A stretch of 64,000 nt of DNA from Oceanobacillus arenosus (GCF_003369575.1 NZ_PIOC01000027.1:62001-126000), one strand, 5' to 3'; shown: positions 25,361-33,628, counted from the stretch's first letter. A program made the numbers and translations. The notes: a model not told the origin generated them from the letters alone.

Positions 25361-27016
25361 CTACTCTACTTGGGTCACACGGAGAACTTCTTCTGTCGTG
25401 GTTAATCCTTGTGCAACCTTCCATAATCCATCATCAATGAGAAACGGCATACCCGTTTGTTTCACATGATCGCGAATATCTGCCATGCTCGCTGCATTCA
25501 TGACAAATCGATTGATTTCGTCATCAATCGGCAGGATTTCATGGATTGCAAGCCTCCCCAGGTAGCCCGTCCCATTACAGCTTGGACAGCCACTGCCACG
25601 TTTGATTGTCCCTACTTCAATTCCGGCTTGCTGGAAAAGCTGCCGTTCCCGTTCCGTTGGCAAAACATCTTCCCCGCAATCCCGACAAACCCGGCGAACG
25701 AGGCGCTGTCCAATGACACCAGCAAGGGAGGAGGAAATAAGAAATGGCTCGATTCCCATATCAATTAATCGCGTTAGTGCTGCGATTGCACTATTCGTAT
25801 GGAGTGTACTTAACACTAAATGCCCCGTAAGTGATGCACGAATCGCAATTTGCGCCGTCTCAAAATCACGAATTTCTCCAATCATAATGATGTCCGGGTC
25901 TTGCCGTAAAATCGACCGGAGCCCACTTGCAAATGTCATGCCCACTTCTTCTTTCACTTGTACCTGATTAATGCCGCGCAGACGGTATTCAACAGGGTCC
26001 TCAATTGTAATAATATTGACTTCCTCTGAGTTTAAACGGTTCAGTGCAGCATAAAGGGTAGATGATTTTCCTGATCCAGTTGGTCCCGTAATGAGCACAA
26101 TCCCATTCGGCTTTTCAATCATTTTTGTGAATTTCGCCAAGTTATCTGGTGTTAATCCTAATTTATCCAATTGATCCAGAGAACTTCCTAAATCAAGAAT
26201 CCGCATAACGATTTTTTCACCGTATACAGATGGAAGGGATGAAATTCGTATGTCGATTGGTCGATTATTGATATCTATTTTAATTCGGCCATCCTGGGGA
26301 ATCCGATTTTCCGTGATATTCAAATTCCCCATAATCTTAATTCGTGCGATTAACACATTCTGCATGTATTTCGGCAATGCTCGTTCAGTTTTTAGAACAC
26401 CATCCACACGATATCGAACGGTAAGCTCCACTTCTTGTGGGTCCAGGTGAATATCACTCGCCCGTTGTGCCACTGCATTGGTAATGATTTGGTTAACAAG
26501 CTTTACAATCGGTGAATCTTCATCGGTAATTCCCGTTTCATCGATGCTCTCCTCTGGTGAATAATCATCCATTACCTCATCGATTGATTCTTGGAGGTCA
26601 TAATATTTCGTCACCATGCGGTAGAGTGCATCCTTCGTCGCAATCCCTGGCATAATTTGATAGCCCGTTGCCATCCTTAGTTCTTCCATCGCAAAGTAAT
26701 CCATCGGGTCTGCCATCGCGACAAATAATTTATTGCCATCCACACGAATCGGCAGGAGCAAATGGCGTTTTGCTAACTCTTTTGGTACGAGCTGGATCGT
26801 TTCTTGTTCGACCGGATATTGTGCGACATTAATATGAGGAATACCTAGCTGGAATTCCAGTACTTCGATTAGCTGCTGCTCCGTGATATACCCTTCTCTT
26901 AGGAGTGTATCCCCTAATTTCTCATCGGCACTTTTATCTGCTAGCGTTTCTGCCAATTGTTCCCCTGTGATCAATCCCGACTCAACAAGTAAATCCCCTA
27001 ATCGTTTACGCGCCAT
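25361..27016 (-). CDS. pilB: Type IV pilus extension ATPase PilB with MshEN domain
   Basis: A 551-residue assembly ATPase. Residues about 1-140 form an MshEN-like domain with two copies of the RLGxxLxxxGxIxxxxL motif (RLGDLLVESGLITGEQL, KLGDTLLREGYITEQQL), a known c-di-GMP-binding fold in other PilB/MshE proteins. The ATPase core has Walker A GPTGSGKSSTLYA (about residue 310), Walker B DIIMIGEIRD and the His box LSTLHTNSA. A CxxC-CxxC zinc motif (CRDCGEDV, CPSCNGTG) lies near the C-terminus. It is 3 nt downstream of the vanW-like gene. It drives pilin polymerisation; c-di-GMP control is inferred. Confidence 0.95.
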   Translation of the reverse strand: MARKRLGDLLVESGLITGEQLAETLADKSADEKLGDTLLREGYITEQQLIEVLEFQLGIPHINVAQYPVEQETIQLVPKELAKRHLLLPIRVDGNKLFVAMADPMDYFAMEELRMATGYQIMPGIATKDALYRMVTKYYDLQESIDEVMDDYSPEESIDETGITDEDSPIVKLVNQIITNAVAQRASDIHLDPQEVELTVRYRVDGVLKTERALPKYMQNVLIARIKIMGNLNITENRIPQDGRIKIDINNRPIDIRISSLPSVYGEKIVMRILDLGSSLDQLDKLGLTPDNLAKFTKMIEKPNGIVLITGPTGSGKSSTLYAALNRLNSEEVNIITIEDPVEYRLRGINQVQVKEEVGMTFASGLRSILRQDPDIIMIGEIRDFETAQIAIRASLTGHLVLSTLHTNSAIAALTRLIDMGIEPFLISSSLAGVIGQRLVRRVCRDCGEDVLPTERERQLFQQAGIEVGTIKRGSGCPSCNGTGYLGRLAIHEILPIDDEINRFVMNAASMADIRDHVKQTGMPFLIDDGLWKVAQGLTTTEEVLRVTQVE

Positions 27017-27019
27017 GGT

Positions 27020-28558
27020 CTACCTCACCTCTTCATCGTTTGCTGATCCTGCTGAAATTTCTTCATTATCTAAAGGAATGTCCGTATCCTCTGTTTGCGC
27101 TTGTATGGATTCATTTCCGAATAAACTTAGGAACAAATACAGATACATCAAATCACAGTATGGGTTGTTCGTCTCATCCTCAGCTACAGCCTCTTCTGTT
27201 TCTGCGGTTGCAGCTCCTGTTTCATGCTTCAACATACATGCTAGCAGAAACTCGCTTGGATCCTCATCTAGTCTATCACATTGGGACGGATCTGCTTCAC
27301 ATTCCGGACCCGTGCTTGTACTTGGAAGTATGTCCACTAGTGAACCAAGATTTAATTCCGGCAATGCTGGTGTCGTTTCTTCGACAGGGTCTTCTGTAAC
27401 TGGCGCCAGCTCTTCTTCTGGAATCGCTTCTTGTGTCGAAACTTCGATAATTTCCGGTGTTGGAAAATAAAAATCCCGACTCACTAATTCGCGTTCAAGG
27501 ACATTTCCATCCTCTGCATTTTGCACCCGGTACACCTCGATTTGTACACCTGCCACGCCTTGCTGCACAACTTCCTCTTCTCCGAATGCTAAATCAGGGT
27601 TATAACGATATAATGTCCTTGGCTCGACTTCGACATTATTTTCAAGCGTATTAGAATATGTAACATTATCCAGGAAGGAATGGATCGACATTTTCATCTG
27701 CTCACCCTCAATGCTTGCATTGACGGTATATTCATAGGCATTCGGGTTGTATAGCAATAAATTTTTCTCCGCTTTCCTGTCAACCGCAACATCCATTCCT
27801 GCTTTAGCATAGCTCGTTACTTTTTCCTGCTGATGACGTTCGATGATTTCAATATTCGTCTGCAATGCGAGCGCATATAATCCGGAGGCAACAAAGCTCA
27901 TTTCAACCTCGCCATTGTCCATTCCATTCGGCAAAGAAATTGTATCTAAGAAGGAGAACGAACTTTCAGCTTTCACCGTTAATCCATCCAGTTCCTCCAC
28001 TAAGTATTTAACTGCAGCATCAGACACATCTGGTATTCGATAGGAAATATCCGCAATTTCAGCCTGCTCAATAGTGGCTCCATCTATGTATTTAATCGTT
28101 ACATTCGTTTCTTCTAAGTTTCCTGCGATCAAGTTTGCATTTGCGACGGTTTCCTCCACGTCCACATATTCCGGCCAGTCAATCACATTACTTTGAGTCG
28201 TAACCTCCAGTGGAAGCTTTACGTTCTTTTGTTTCATAAAAAAAGTTGACCAATGCCGTTTCATTCGTTCATTTAGCTTTGTTAATGAGGCATCAATATC
28301 AAATTGGAACATTGTCCTTGGTATCGAAATCGTCTCATACTCACTCACTGCAAGAATTGGCTCACCACCTTGCCAGTCCTCTATTCTCGACTCGAGCAGC
28401 TGTTTTGCTTCCTCAAGTGTAGCGCCTTCCAAGTTTACACCAGCAATCGAGGATCCTTTGGAAACTTTTCCCATCGCTTCGACAACTGAATTTGGCAATA
28501 GCCCAAATATCAGAATGAAAAGCACAATTGTCATTATAGGGTTTTTCAATAATTTCAT
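27020..28558 (-). CDS. VanW-family secreted/anchored protein at head of pilus operon
   Basis: A 512-residue protein with an N-terminal signal/anchor (about residues 9-28), a peptidoglycan-binding-4-like domain (about 35-110) and a VanW domain (about 190-300: SFLDTISLPNGMDNGEVEMS, ETNIEIIERHQQEKVTSYAK, NPNAYEYTVNASIEG). The C-terminal 150 residues are acidic, rich in Glu/Pro and contain four Cys. VanW proteins are associated with the cell wall; their role is not settled. Here it is first in the pilus operon with 3 nt to pilB, suggesting a function in passing pili through, or fixing them to, the Gram-positive wall. The start follows AAGGAAG by about 8 nt. Confidence 0.8.
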   Translation of the reverse strand: MKLLKNPIMTIVLFILIFGLLPNSVVEAMGKVSKGSSIAGVNLEGATLEEAKQLLESRIEDWQGGEPILAVSEYETISIPRTMFQFDIDASLTKLNERMKRHWSTFFMKQKNVKLPLEVTTQSNVIDWPEYVDVEETVANANLIAGNLEETNVTIKYIDGATIEQAEIADISYRIPDVSDAAVKYLVEELDGLTVKAESSFSFLDTISLPNGMDNGEVEMSFVASGLYALALQTNIEIIERHQQEKVTSYAKAGMDVAVDRKAEKNLLLYNPNAYEYTVNASIEGEQMKMSIHSFLDNVTYSNTLENNVEVEPRTLYRYNPDLAFGEEEVVQQGVAGVQIEVYRVQNAEDGNVLERELVSRDFYFPTPEIIEVSTQEAIPEEELAPVTEDPVEETTPALPELNLGSLVDILPSTSTGPECEADPSQCDRLDEDPSEFLLACMLKHETGAATAETEEAVAEDETNNPYCDLMYLYLFLSLFGNESIQAQTEDTDIPLDNEEISAGSANDEEVR

Positions 28559-28976
28559 AGTAGATAACTTCCTTTTCAGCTGTCATCATTCGAGTTAATG
28601 TGCGAACTTTTAATTATTTGATTACAATGAAAAAACCTTACATATCTGCATATATAGCATTCTATGAAAGGTCGGTTGCACCACTAGCTTCATACGATAT
28701 AGGTGCCCACATGTAATCGTACTTCAACACTTCACTGTTCATTTAACTAGTTAAATAGTAACAACTGAAAAAAAATGTGTCAACTAGTTTTCGAGTCTAA
28801 ATATCCCTTTATTTTTGAACCGTTTTCAAAATGAATACTAACGGCTTATTACTCAAATATTGATTTTATGTAAACTTCCGTTTATACGCTATAGCTGCAA
28901 TTGTCGTAATTTCTGTATGAATACCTTTCTCAGCCCTTGCCCATCTTTCATAATACGAAAATACTAGAAATAACCT
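28559..28976 (-). promoter_or_regulatory. Type IV pilus operon promoter, palindromic operator and structured leader
   Basis: No gene is seen. On the minus strand, -35 TTGACA (28783-28778) and -10 TACTAT (28760-28755) are 17 bp apart, a near-ideal sigma-A promoter. The perfect 16-bp palindrome ATTTAACTAGTTAAAT (28741-28756) overlaps the -10 and start site, a typical repressor-site placement. A cre-like TTGAACCGTTTTCAA (28815-28829, plus strand) lies about 30 bp upstream of the -35. The transcript would carry a leader of about 190 nt. In it GCACC (28704-28700) can pair with GGTGC, TTACAT with ATGTAA, and a terminator-like hairpin follows. Confidence 0.65.
28630..28672 (-). terminator. Terminator-like hairpin in the pilus operon leader
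   Basis: On the minus strand ACCTT-T-CATA pairs with TATG-T-AAGGT, with an inner TGC/GCA pairing, immediately followed by six T. It sits about 70 nt upstream of the first start codon and about 75 nt after the predicted transcription start, so it could attenuate the whole pilus operon. The upstream ATGTAA-complementary segment and the AACC-containing segment could form a competing fold. Confidence 0.55.
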
Positions 28977-29738
28977 TTAAATAATAAAACCCAAATACCA
29001 ATCAATCATCGAGTCACCATAAAAATATGCGATCAATGCTGCAAACACAATATAAGGTCCGAACGGTACAGGCTGTCTGCGTTTAATGATATTAAATAAC
29101 ATTAGCAGCATCCCAATTACCGCACCAAGTAAACAGGAAAGGAAGAAAGCCAGCAGCACTTTTTCCACACCGAGGACAATTCCGAGCACAGCAAATAATT
29201 TCATATCACCAGCACCCATTCCACCACGACTAACAAGGATAATGATTGCAAGAATGACAGCAATTACAATAGCGCCAACTATTGGCGACCACCATGGTTC
29301 GAGCGGTTGAACCACCCGCATTATTATCAATAATGGCAGGAAGAAGACCAATACCTTATTCTGGATGACCATGTATTTTATATCTGAAACGAGAATAATC
29401 ATCAGCATTGAAATAAGTAACAGCGCTGTGATCACTTCCCATTCGAAGCCAATTTTCCAAAAGCTAAATGCAAATAGAAAACCAGTAAGTAATTCGATTG
29501 TTGGATAAATATTGGATATTTTCGATTTACAATGGCCGCATTTTCCACCTTGAATAAAGAAGGAAAAGACAGGAATAAGCTCATACCATGAGAGCTGATG
29601 TTTACATGAGGGACAGTACGAACGGTCGTTGACAAAGGTTTCATTTTTTGGGGAACGTAAGCCGACAACATTGTAAAATGAGCCAAAAGTGATGCCAAAT
29701 AAGAAAAATAATAGAATAAACAAGACTTCGATTTTCAT
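28977..29738 (-). CDS. pilD: Type IV prepilin peptidase / N-methyltransferase
   Basis: A 253-residue polytopic membrane aspartyl protease that cleaves prepilins after Gly and methylates the new N-terminus. It has the GSFYNVVGLR start, two CxxC pairs (CPSCKHQ, CGHCKSK) at about residues 42-72 and the catalytic Asp motifs in VSDIKYM and GMGAGDMKLF (the GxGD signature). Several membrane helices follow. It lies upstream of the pilus operon promoter on the same strand, and probably has its own transcript. The symbol follows T4P usage; a competence ComC role cannot be excluded. Confidence 0.92.
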   Translation of the reverse strand: MKIEVLFILLFFLFGITFGSFYNVVGLRSPKNETFVNDRSYCPSCKHQLSWYELIPVFSFFIQGGKCGHCKSKISNIYPTIELLTGFLFAFSFWKIGFEWEVITALLLISMLMIILVSDIKYMVIQNKVLVFFLPLLIIMRVVQPLEPWWSPIVGAIVIAVILAIIILVSRGGMGAGDMKLFAVLGIVLGVEKVLLAFFLSCLLGAVIGMLLMLFNIIKRRQPVPFGPYIVFAALIAYFYGDSMIDWYLGFII

Positions 29739-29943
29739 CGCTTCCCTTCATATGTATGACGAATATAGGTAAAAAGTAGCGCAATTAAAATTATAGCAAC
29801 GAATGAAAAAAAAGGAAACATTATTATTTGTTAGTTGTATTTTACTAGATTCGACTTTCTCTTGCCGCTTGTTTGTCGAATATCAGCGTACTTTTAGAAT
29901 ATATCCGCACATTTCCAAATTTATCAGTATTTCCTAAGCGATG

Positions 29944-29972
29944 AAAAAACGCGAGCCATATCGCTCGCGTCA
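29944..29972 (-). terminator. ytkL terminator
   Basis: On the minus strand ACGCGAGC pairs with GCTCGCGT around a 5-nt loop, followed by TTTTTT, 10 nt after the ytkL stop. Confidence 0.9.
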
Positions 29973-29979
29973 TCTCTCC

Positions 29980-30660
29980 TTACAGCTCCAGGCTATCGCC
30001 AATCTTCATTGCCAGTCCTTCACCCGTTCTTACTTGACTTGCAAAGGTATCCGGATCCTGCTCAATAACTGGGAATGTATTATAATGAATCGGCACAACA
30101 ATCTTCGCATTAAGCCAATCTGCAGCAACAAGCGCATCGTCGGCTCCCATTGTAAAATTATCGCCGATTGGGATAAATGCTATATCGATCTCGTTCATCT
30201 CACCATACATTTTCAAATCTGTAAATAGGGCTGTATCACCTACATGATAAATCGTCTTTCCGTCAATGGTAAGCAGGATTCCACCAGGCATACCGCCATA
30301 GATGACAGTCCCGTCTTCTTCGACATAGGAAGAGCCATGGAAGGCCTGGGTAAATTTCACCCGACCGAAATCAAAATGATGGAAACCACCGATATGCATC
30401 GGATGGACGTTTAATCCTTTTGATCCTAAGTAATTCGCAAGCTCATTAGGTGCAACAACAAGTGCATCATTCCGCTTCGCAATGTCAAAGGTATCCCCTA
30501 CATGATCATTATGCCCATGTGTCAATAAAATCACATCCGCCTTAATCGTACTTGCATCTAAGTCACATGCTGGATTTCCTGAAATAAACGGATCAATTAA
30601 TATCGTATGTGTCCCAGTTTCCACCTTTACAACCGAATGTCCATGATAAGATACTTTCAC
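29980..30660 (-). CDS. ytkL: UPF0173 metal-dependent hydrolase YtkL
   Basis: A 226-residue cytoplasmic metallo-beta-lactamase-fold hydrolase. It has the metal-binding [10 protein letters not shown] motif (about residues 50-59), the family start [14 protein letters not shown] and later His in HVGDTALF and PIHYNTFP. The natural substrate is unknown. In B. subtilis this gene lies in the same chromosomal neighbourhood as ytoI, so the pilus locus between them here looks like an insertion into, or a retention within, a conserved backbone. A strong terminator follows. Confidence 0.9.
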   Translation of the reverse strand: MKVSYHGHSVVKVETGTHTILIDPFISGNPACDLDASTIKADVILLTHGHNDHVGDTFDIAKRNDALVVAPNELANYLGSKGLNVHPMHIGGFHHFDFGRVKFTQAFHGSSYVEEDGTVIYGGMPGGILLTIDGKTIYHVGDTALFTDLKMYGEMNEIDIAFIPIGDNFTMGADDALVAADWLNAKIVVPIHYNTFPVIEQDPDTFASQVRTGEGLAMKIGDSLEL

Positions 30661-30733
30661 AAATAACCTCTCCCATTCTATATGCTATTCTATATAATGA
30701 TTCGACAAAGAATCTACCAATACCTTTACCCTT

Positions 30734-32287
30734 TTAGTAGTTTTTCCATGCATTTTCATACAATTGAATTAGATGCGGATCAATTAATGTGTTCGGTTTT
30801 AGTGTTACAGCATTTCCTTTATCATCCACGATCCTTGCATCCTCATCCCTCCCAAACGTTGCTAAGCTCGGAAGCATTTCCGTTGTTAAAAATCGGCTAG
30901 GCACCGTGATATCGACCGTTTGAAGATCAATTTTCTCACGACTTGCCATAACGAATCCCCAGTTTCCAAAGCTCGGCACGTCGACATGAAGGTTTTCAGT
31001 GTATAATCCAGTTGATGCGACGGATTCCGAAATTGTCCAATACACTTCTGTAGCAAATAACGGACTCGTCGCCTGTATCATTGCCGCACCACCAGGCACT
31101 AAATGATTGCGAACGAGTGAATAAAATTCCTTCGTGTATAGCTTGTTTAAACTCTCATCGTTCGGGTCGGGCAAATCAATTAGGATCACATCATACCATT
31201 CCTCGTTCTCCTCTAAAAACTGAAAGGCATCCAAATTGTGAATGATCACCTTATCATTGCTTAATGAACCTTCATTCAATTTGAGTAATCTTTCATTCGT
31301 ATTCGCAAGCTCCGTCATTGCTGGATCAAGGTCAACCAATGTAATCTTCTGTACTTCCTCATATTTCAGCACTTCCTTCGCTGCAATCCCATCACCGCCA
31401 CCAAGAATCAGCACATTCTCCGGATTCTCTGCGTATGCAATTGTCGGATGGACGAGCACCTCATGGTAGCGATATTCATCTTGCGAGCTAAATTGCAGGG
31501 AGCCATTTAAATAGAGCCGGAGATCATCGTCTGCCCCCTGCGTGAGAATGATTTTTTGGTAATTCGTTTCCTCCATATGTAAAATCGGATCCTGGTATAG
31601 CTTTTGTTCAAAGTTAAACGCTGCAGCCTCTCCGAATAGCAGACCTACGAGTAGGGCAATCAGAATAAGCATGCCACAAACAGCATGTACCCAGAAATTA
31701 CAAATTTCATTTCGGAACAGCCATAGAACGACGAGTGCCACGAGAACATTGATACAGCCGACAAGAAACGCCGATTTCACCATGCCGAACTGTGGACGAA
31801 GTAAGAATACGAATAACAATCCACCAATTAAACCACCGGCATAATCGGAAAACAGGACCCTAGCCGTACTTTTATTCAATTTCACGCCAACTTCATTTGC
31901 CTTCCGAATCAGAATTGGCAGTTCAAAACCAGTTAATGCACCAACTAAAATCGTAATGAAATATAAATAAAATGCATCCGTACCCGCTGGCGCAAATGCG
32001 GTAATTCCAAACATGGTAAAGCTGGAAAATCCGCCAATTAACCCAACCCCAAACTCAACCCAAATAAAGGAGAGGATTAAATTCTTCATCACCTTTTCAC
32101 TAAGACTTGCACCAATTCCCATTCCCGTTAAAAATAGCGAAATCGTCAATGTATACTGTTTGACCCCATCGCCTAATATGTACGATCCTAAAGCACCAAA
32201 CAAAACCTCAAAGATAATCCCGCAAATTGAGACAATGCCAGATGACCAATAAATAATCGAACTCTTTCTTGCTGCTTCCAGATTCAC
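30734..32287 (-). CDS. Membrane-anchored spermidine synthase-like (aminopropyltransferase-fold) protein
   Basis: A 517-residue fusion. Residues about 10-205 hold roughly seven membrane helices; residues about 225-500 form a polyamine synthase domain with the nucleotide-binding GGGDGIAAKEVLKY and the following VDLDPAMTELA, and the catalytic-site region IDLPDPNDESLNKLYTKEFY (Asp-Pro-Asp-Asn/Asp type). Soluble SpeE makes spermidine from putrescine and decarboxylated SAM; what the membrane-tethered form does is unknown. It is the last gene of the PspA operon, separated from DUF350 by a 226-nt gap with an inserted element. In many bacteria such proteins neighbour DUF350 and PspA-like genes. Confidence 0.85.
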   Translation of the reverse strand: MNLEAARKSSIIYWSSGIVSICGIIFEVLFGALGSYILGDGVKQYTLTISLFLTGMGIGASLSEKVMKNLILSFIWVEFGVGLIGGFSSFTMFGITAFAPAGTDAFYLYFITILVGALTGFELPILIRKANEVGVKLNKSTARVLFSDYAGGLIGGLLFVFLLRPQFGMVKSAFLVGCINVLVALVVLWLFRNEICNFWVHAVCGMLILIALLVGLLFGEAAAFNFEQKLYQDPILHMEETNYQKIILTQGADDDLRLYLNGSLQFSSQDEYRYHEVLVHPTIAYAENPENVLILGGGDGIAAKEVLKYEEVQKITLVDLDPAMTELANTNERLLKLNEGSLSNDKVIIHNLDAFQFLEENEEWYDVILIDLPDPNDESLNKLYTKEFYSLVRNHLVPGGAAMIQATSPLFATEVYWTISESVASTGLYTENLHVDVPSFGNWGFVMASREKIDLQTVDITVPSRFLTTEMLPSLATFGRDEDARIVDDKGNAVTLKPNTLIDPHLIQLYENAWKNY

Positions 32288-32324
32288 CTTTCACACCTCA
32301 CCAACCACTCGAAATAAAGTGAAA

Positions 32325-32480
32325 CTTTATTCAGTGGGGGTTTTCTTCATCCCCCACTGAATGTTAGTTGAACAGAATCGGGATTTTGACTTTCTGTTGA
32401 TCCCCCACTTACAATTCTTGATTTTCCTCAATTTTTTTGAAGTGGGGGTCTTACAGCCAGTTAATTCGGGATAAAATAAC
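32325..32480. repeat. Palindrome-associated element, possibly derived from IS200/IS605
   Basis: Two hairpins lie here: TTCAGTGGGGG with CCCCCACTGAA (32331-32362, perfect 11 bp), and GATCCCCCACTT with AAGTGGGGGTC (32400-32452). The stretch after the second one (CTTACAGCCAGTTAATTCGG) resembles what I recall next to right ends of Bacillaceae IS605-type elements. No transposase or TnpB frame is present. A palindrome-associated miniature element is the best guess; the family assignment is not proven. Confidence 0.45.
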
Positions 32481-32513
32481 GGCTGAGCTGTGCTCAACCG
32501 CCATAACGTAATA

Positions 32514-32909
32514 TTATGTAATCGACGCTCCAATGACAAATGCAATCCCAATGGATACACTAAACGAAATAATCCCAACTGCAATATTATTCTTCTTCAG
32601 TTCTTCTTCAACGGTAAATCTTCTTATCACTAAGTTAACGAGCATATAGGCAATCATTTGTAATATAACCCCAAACACGCCCCATATTACCGTTTCATAA
32701 ATGTAATTGCTGTGATAGATTGCAAAGGCAAGAATAATACTAATGCCGATAATTTTCCCTGCAATTGATAAGGCAACCGCTGCGTTTCCGTTATGCACTT
32801 CTTCCATATCCTTATACTTTCTCGTTAAAAGTTCAAAAATAACAACCCCAATTAAAATAATCACAATCGAAATGAAAAAATATGCAACCGTTGCGATATA
32901 TGGTTCCAT
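32514..32909 (-). CDS. DUF350 family membrane protein
   Basis: A 131-residue membrane protein with four predicted helices in two repeats (about residues 4-26, 45-65, 73-95 and 110-130), the layout of DUF350/YjfL proteins. Function is unknown. The gene lies 15 nt downstream of the DUF4247 lipoprotein gene, with AGGAGGG before its ATG. DUF350 genes repeatedly neighbour PspA-like and polyamine-synthase-like genes (for example the yjfIJKLMC group in E. coli), so a role in membrane stress is inferred from context. Confidence 0.88.
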   Translation of the reverse strand: MEPYIATVAYFFISIVIILIGVVIFELLTRKYKDMEEVHNGNAAVALSIAGKIIGISIILAFAIYHSNYIYETVIWGVFGVILQMIAYMLVNLVIRRFTVEEELKKNNIAVGIISFSVSIGIAFVIGASIT

Positions 32910-32924
32910 CGATAATCCCTCCTT

Positions 32925-33557
32925 TTACTTTCCTGCGTTCGGACCGCCGCCCCTAAATGTCGTATTCCCGCGATTTGGTGTACCATAGCTTGAATTCGTT
33001 CCGGATCTTGGTTCATTTCGAAATGATCCCCAATTATTTCCAAAAAGACTTTCGAGCAAACGAATTCCGAAATACGTTTGTAAAAAGCTCGGCGAATAAT
33101 TTCGTTCCGCATATTGCTCCGTAGCAACTTCAATCAGCAATACGGTCTCATCGTCTACACTAGGCTTCAGCGTTACAAAATAATCTGGATAAATAAAGAT
33201 CTGCTGCTGATCAATAACCTCACTCGCCTCGTCCGGTTCCACCTTTGATGTTATAACGGTTGCAAGCTCCTCTAATCTAAATTCCTTTGTCGCATAGATT
33301 TGCGCTGATGTCGACTCATCTGTTACTACATCAACAAGTGGAAAGTTTGATTCGATAATCGCATCGATTTGGTTACTCGGGCTTGCAGCAATTGAATCCT
33401 CAATTACTTGTTTATCTGATTCAACGGGGATATCCGCAGCAGTTATCGTAATCTCTTGTTGGATTCCACGATCCGTACCGTCTATAGGGGATGTGCAGGC
33501 AGTTAAAAATAAGCTAAATAAAATAAATCCACTAAGCATACAGCCTCTCTTGAACAA
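32925..33557 (-). CDS. DUF4247 lipoprotein
   Basis: A 210-residue predicted lipoprotein. The signal peptide has a basic start, a hydrophobic stretch and the lipobox LTAC (Cys21 from the TTG start), so it would be anchored to the outer face of the membrane. The mature domain resembles DUF4247 and ends in a Gly/Asn/Arg-rich tail (RSGTNSSYGTPNRGNTTFRG). The TTG start at 33557 follows GGGGGG by a good distance; an ATG at 33539 would also leave a signal peptide. It lies in the PspA operon after a perfect hairpin. Confidence 0.75.
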   Translation of the reverse strand: MFKRGCMLSGFILFSLFLTACTSPIDGTDRGIQQEITITAADIPVESDKQVIEDSIAASPSNQIDAIIESNFPLVDVVTDESTSAQIYATKEFRLEELATVITSKVEPDEASEVIDQQQIFIYPDYFVTLKPSVDDETVLLIEVATEQYAERNYSPSFLQTYFGIRLLESLFGNNWGSFRNEPRSGTNSSYGTPNRGNTTFRGGGPNAGK

Positions 33558-33578
33558 CTTAATCCCCCCTCATAAGAA

Positions 33579-33611
33579 CATAGGGGAGCAGTAATGTACT
33601 GCTCCCCTATG
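33579..33611 (-). terminator. Perfect 15-bp hairpin between pspA and the DUF4247 gene
   Basis: CATAGGGGAGCAGTA pairs perfectly with TACTGCTCCCCTATG around a 3-nt loop. Only a short TTCTT follows on the minus strand, so it is likely a partial terminator or a processing/stabilising structure inside the operon. Confidence 0.7.
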
Positions 33612-33628
33612 CTTGGACTTCTCCCTGC

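Noticed and set aside
27040-27399. Plus-strand frame opposite the VanW-like gene
   Set aside because: Shadow of the acidic Glu/Pro-rich tail read in antisense, with no ribosome binding site.
28559-28783. Cyclic-di-GMP riboswitch upstream of the pilus operon
   Set aside because: Neither the GEMM class I core (GGGCAAACC, GAAA loop, GCAAAGCC) nor the class II pattern is present; reported only as an unidentified structured leader.
17515-29738. ComG competence pseudopilus operon
   Set aside because: PilT, PilM, PilN, PilO and a separate major pilin are present, which comG lacks.
32327-32584. 85-codon frame on the minus strand in the palindromic element
   Set aside because: It overlaps the DUF350 gene's end and hairpin arms and has no start signal.
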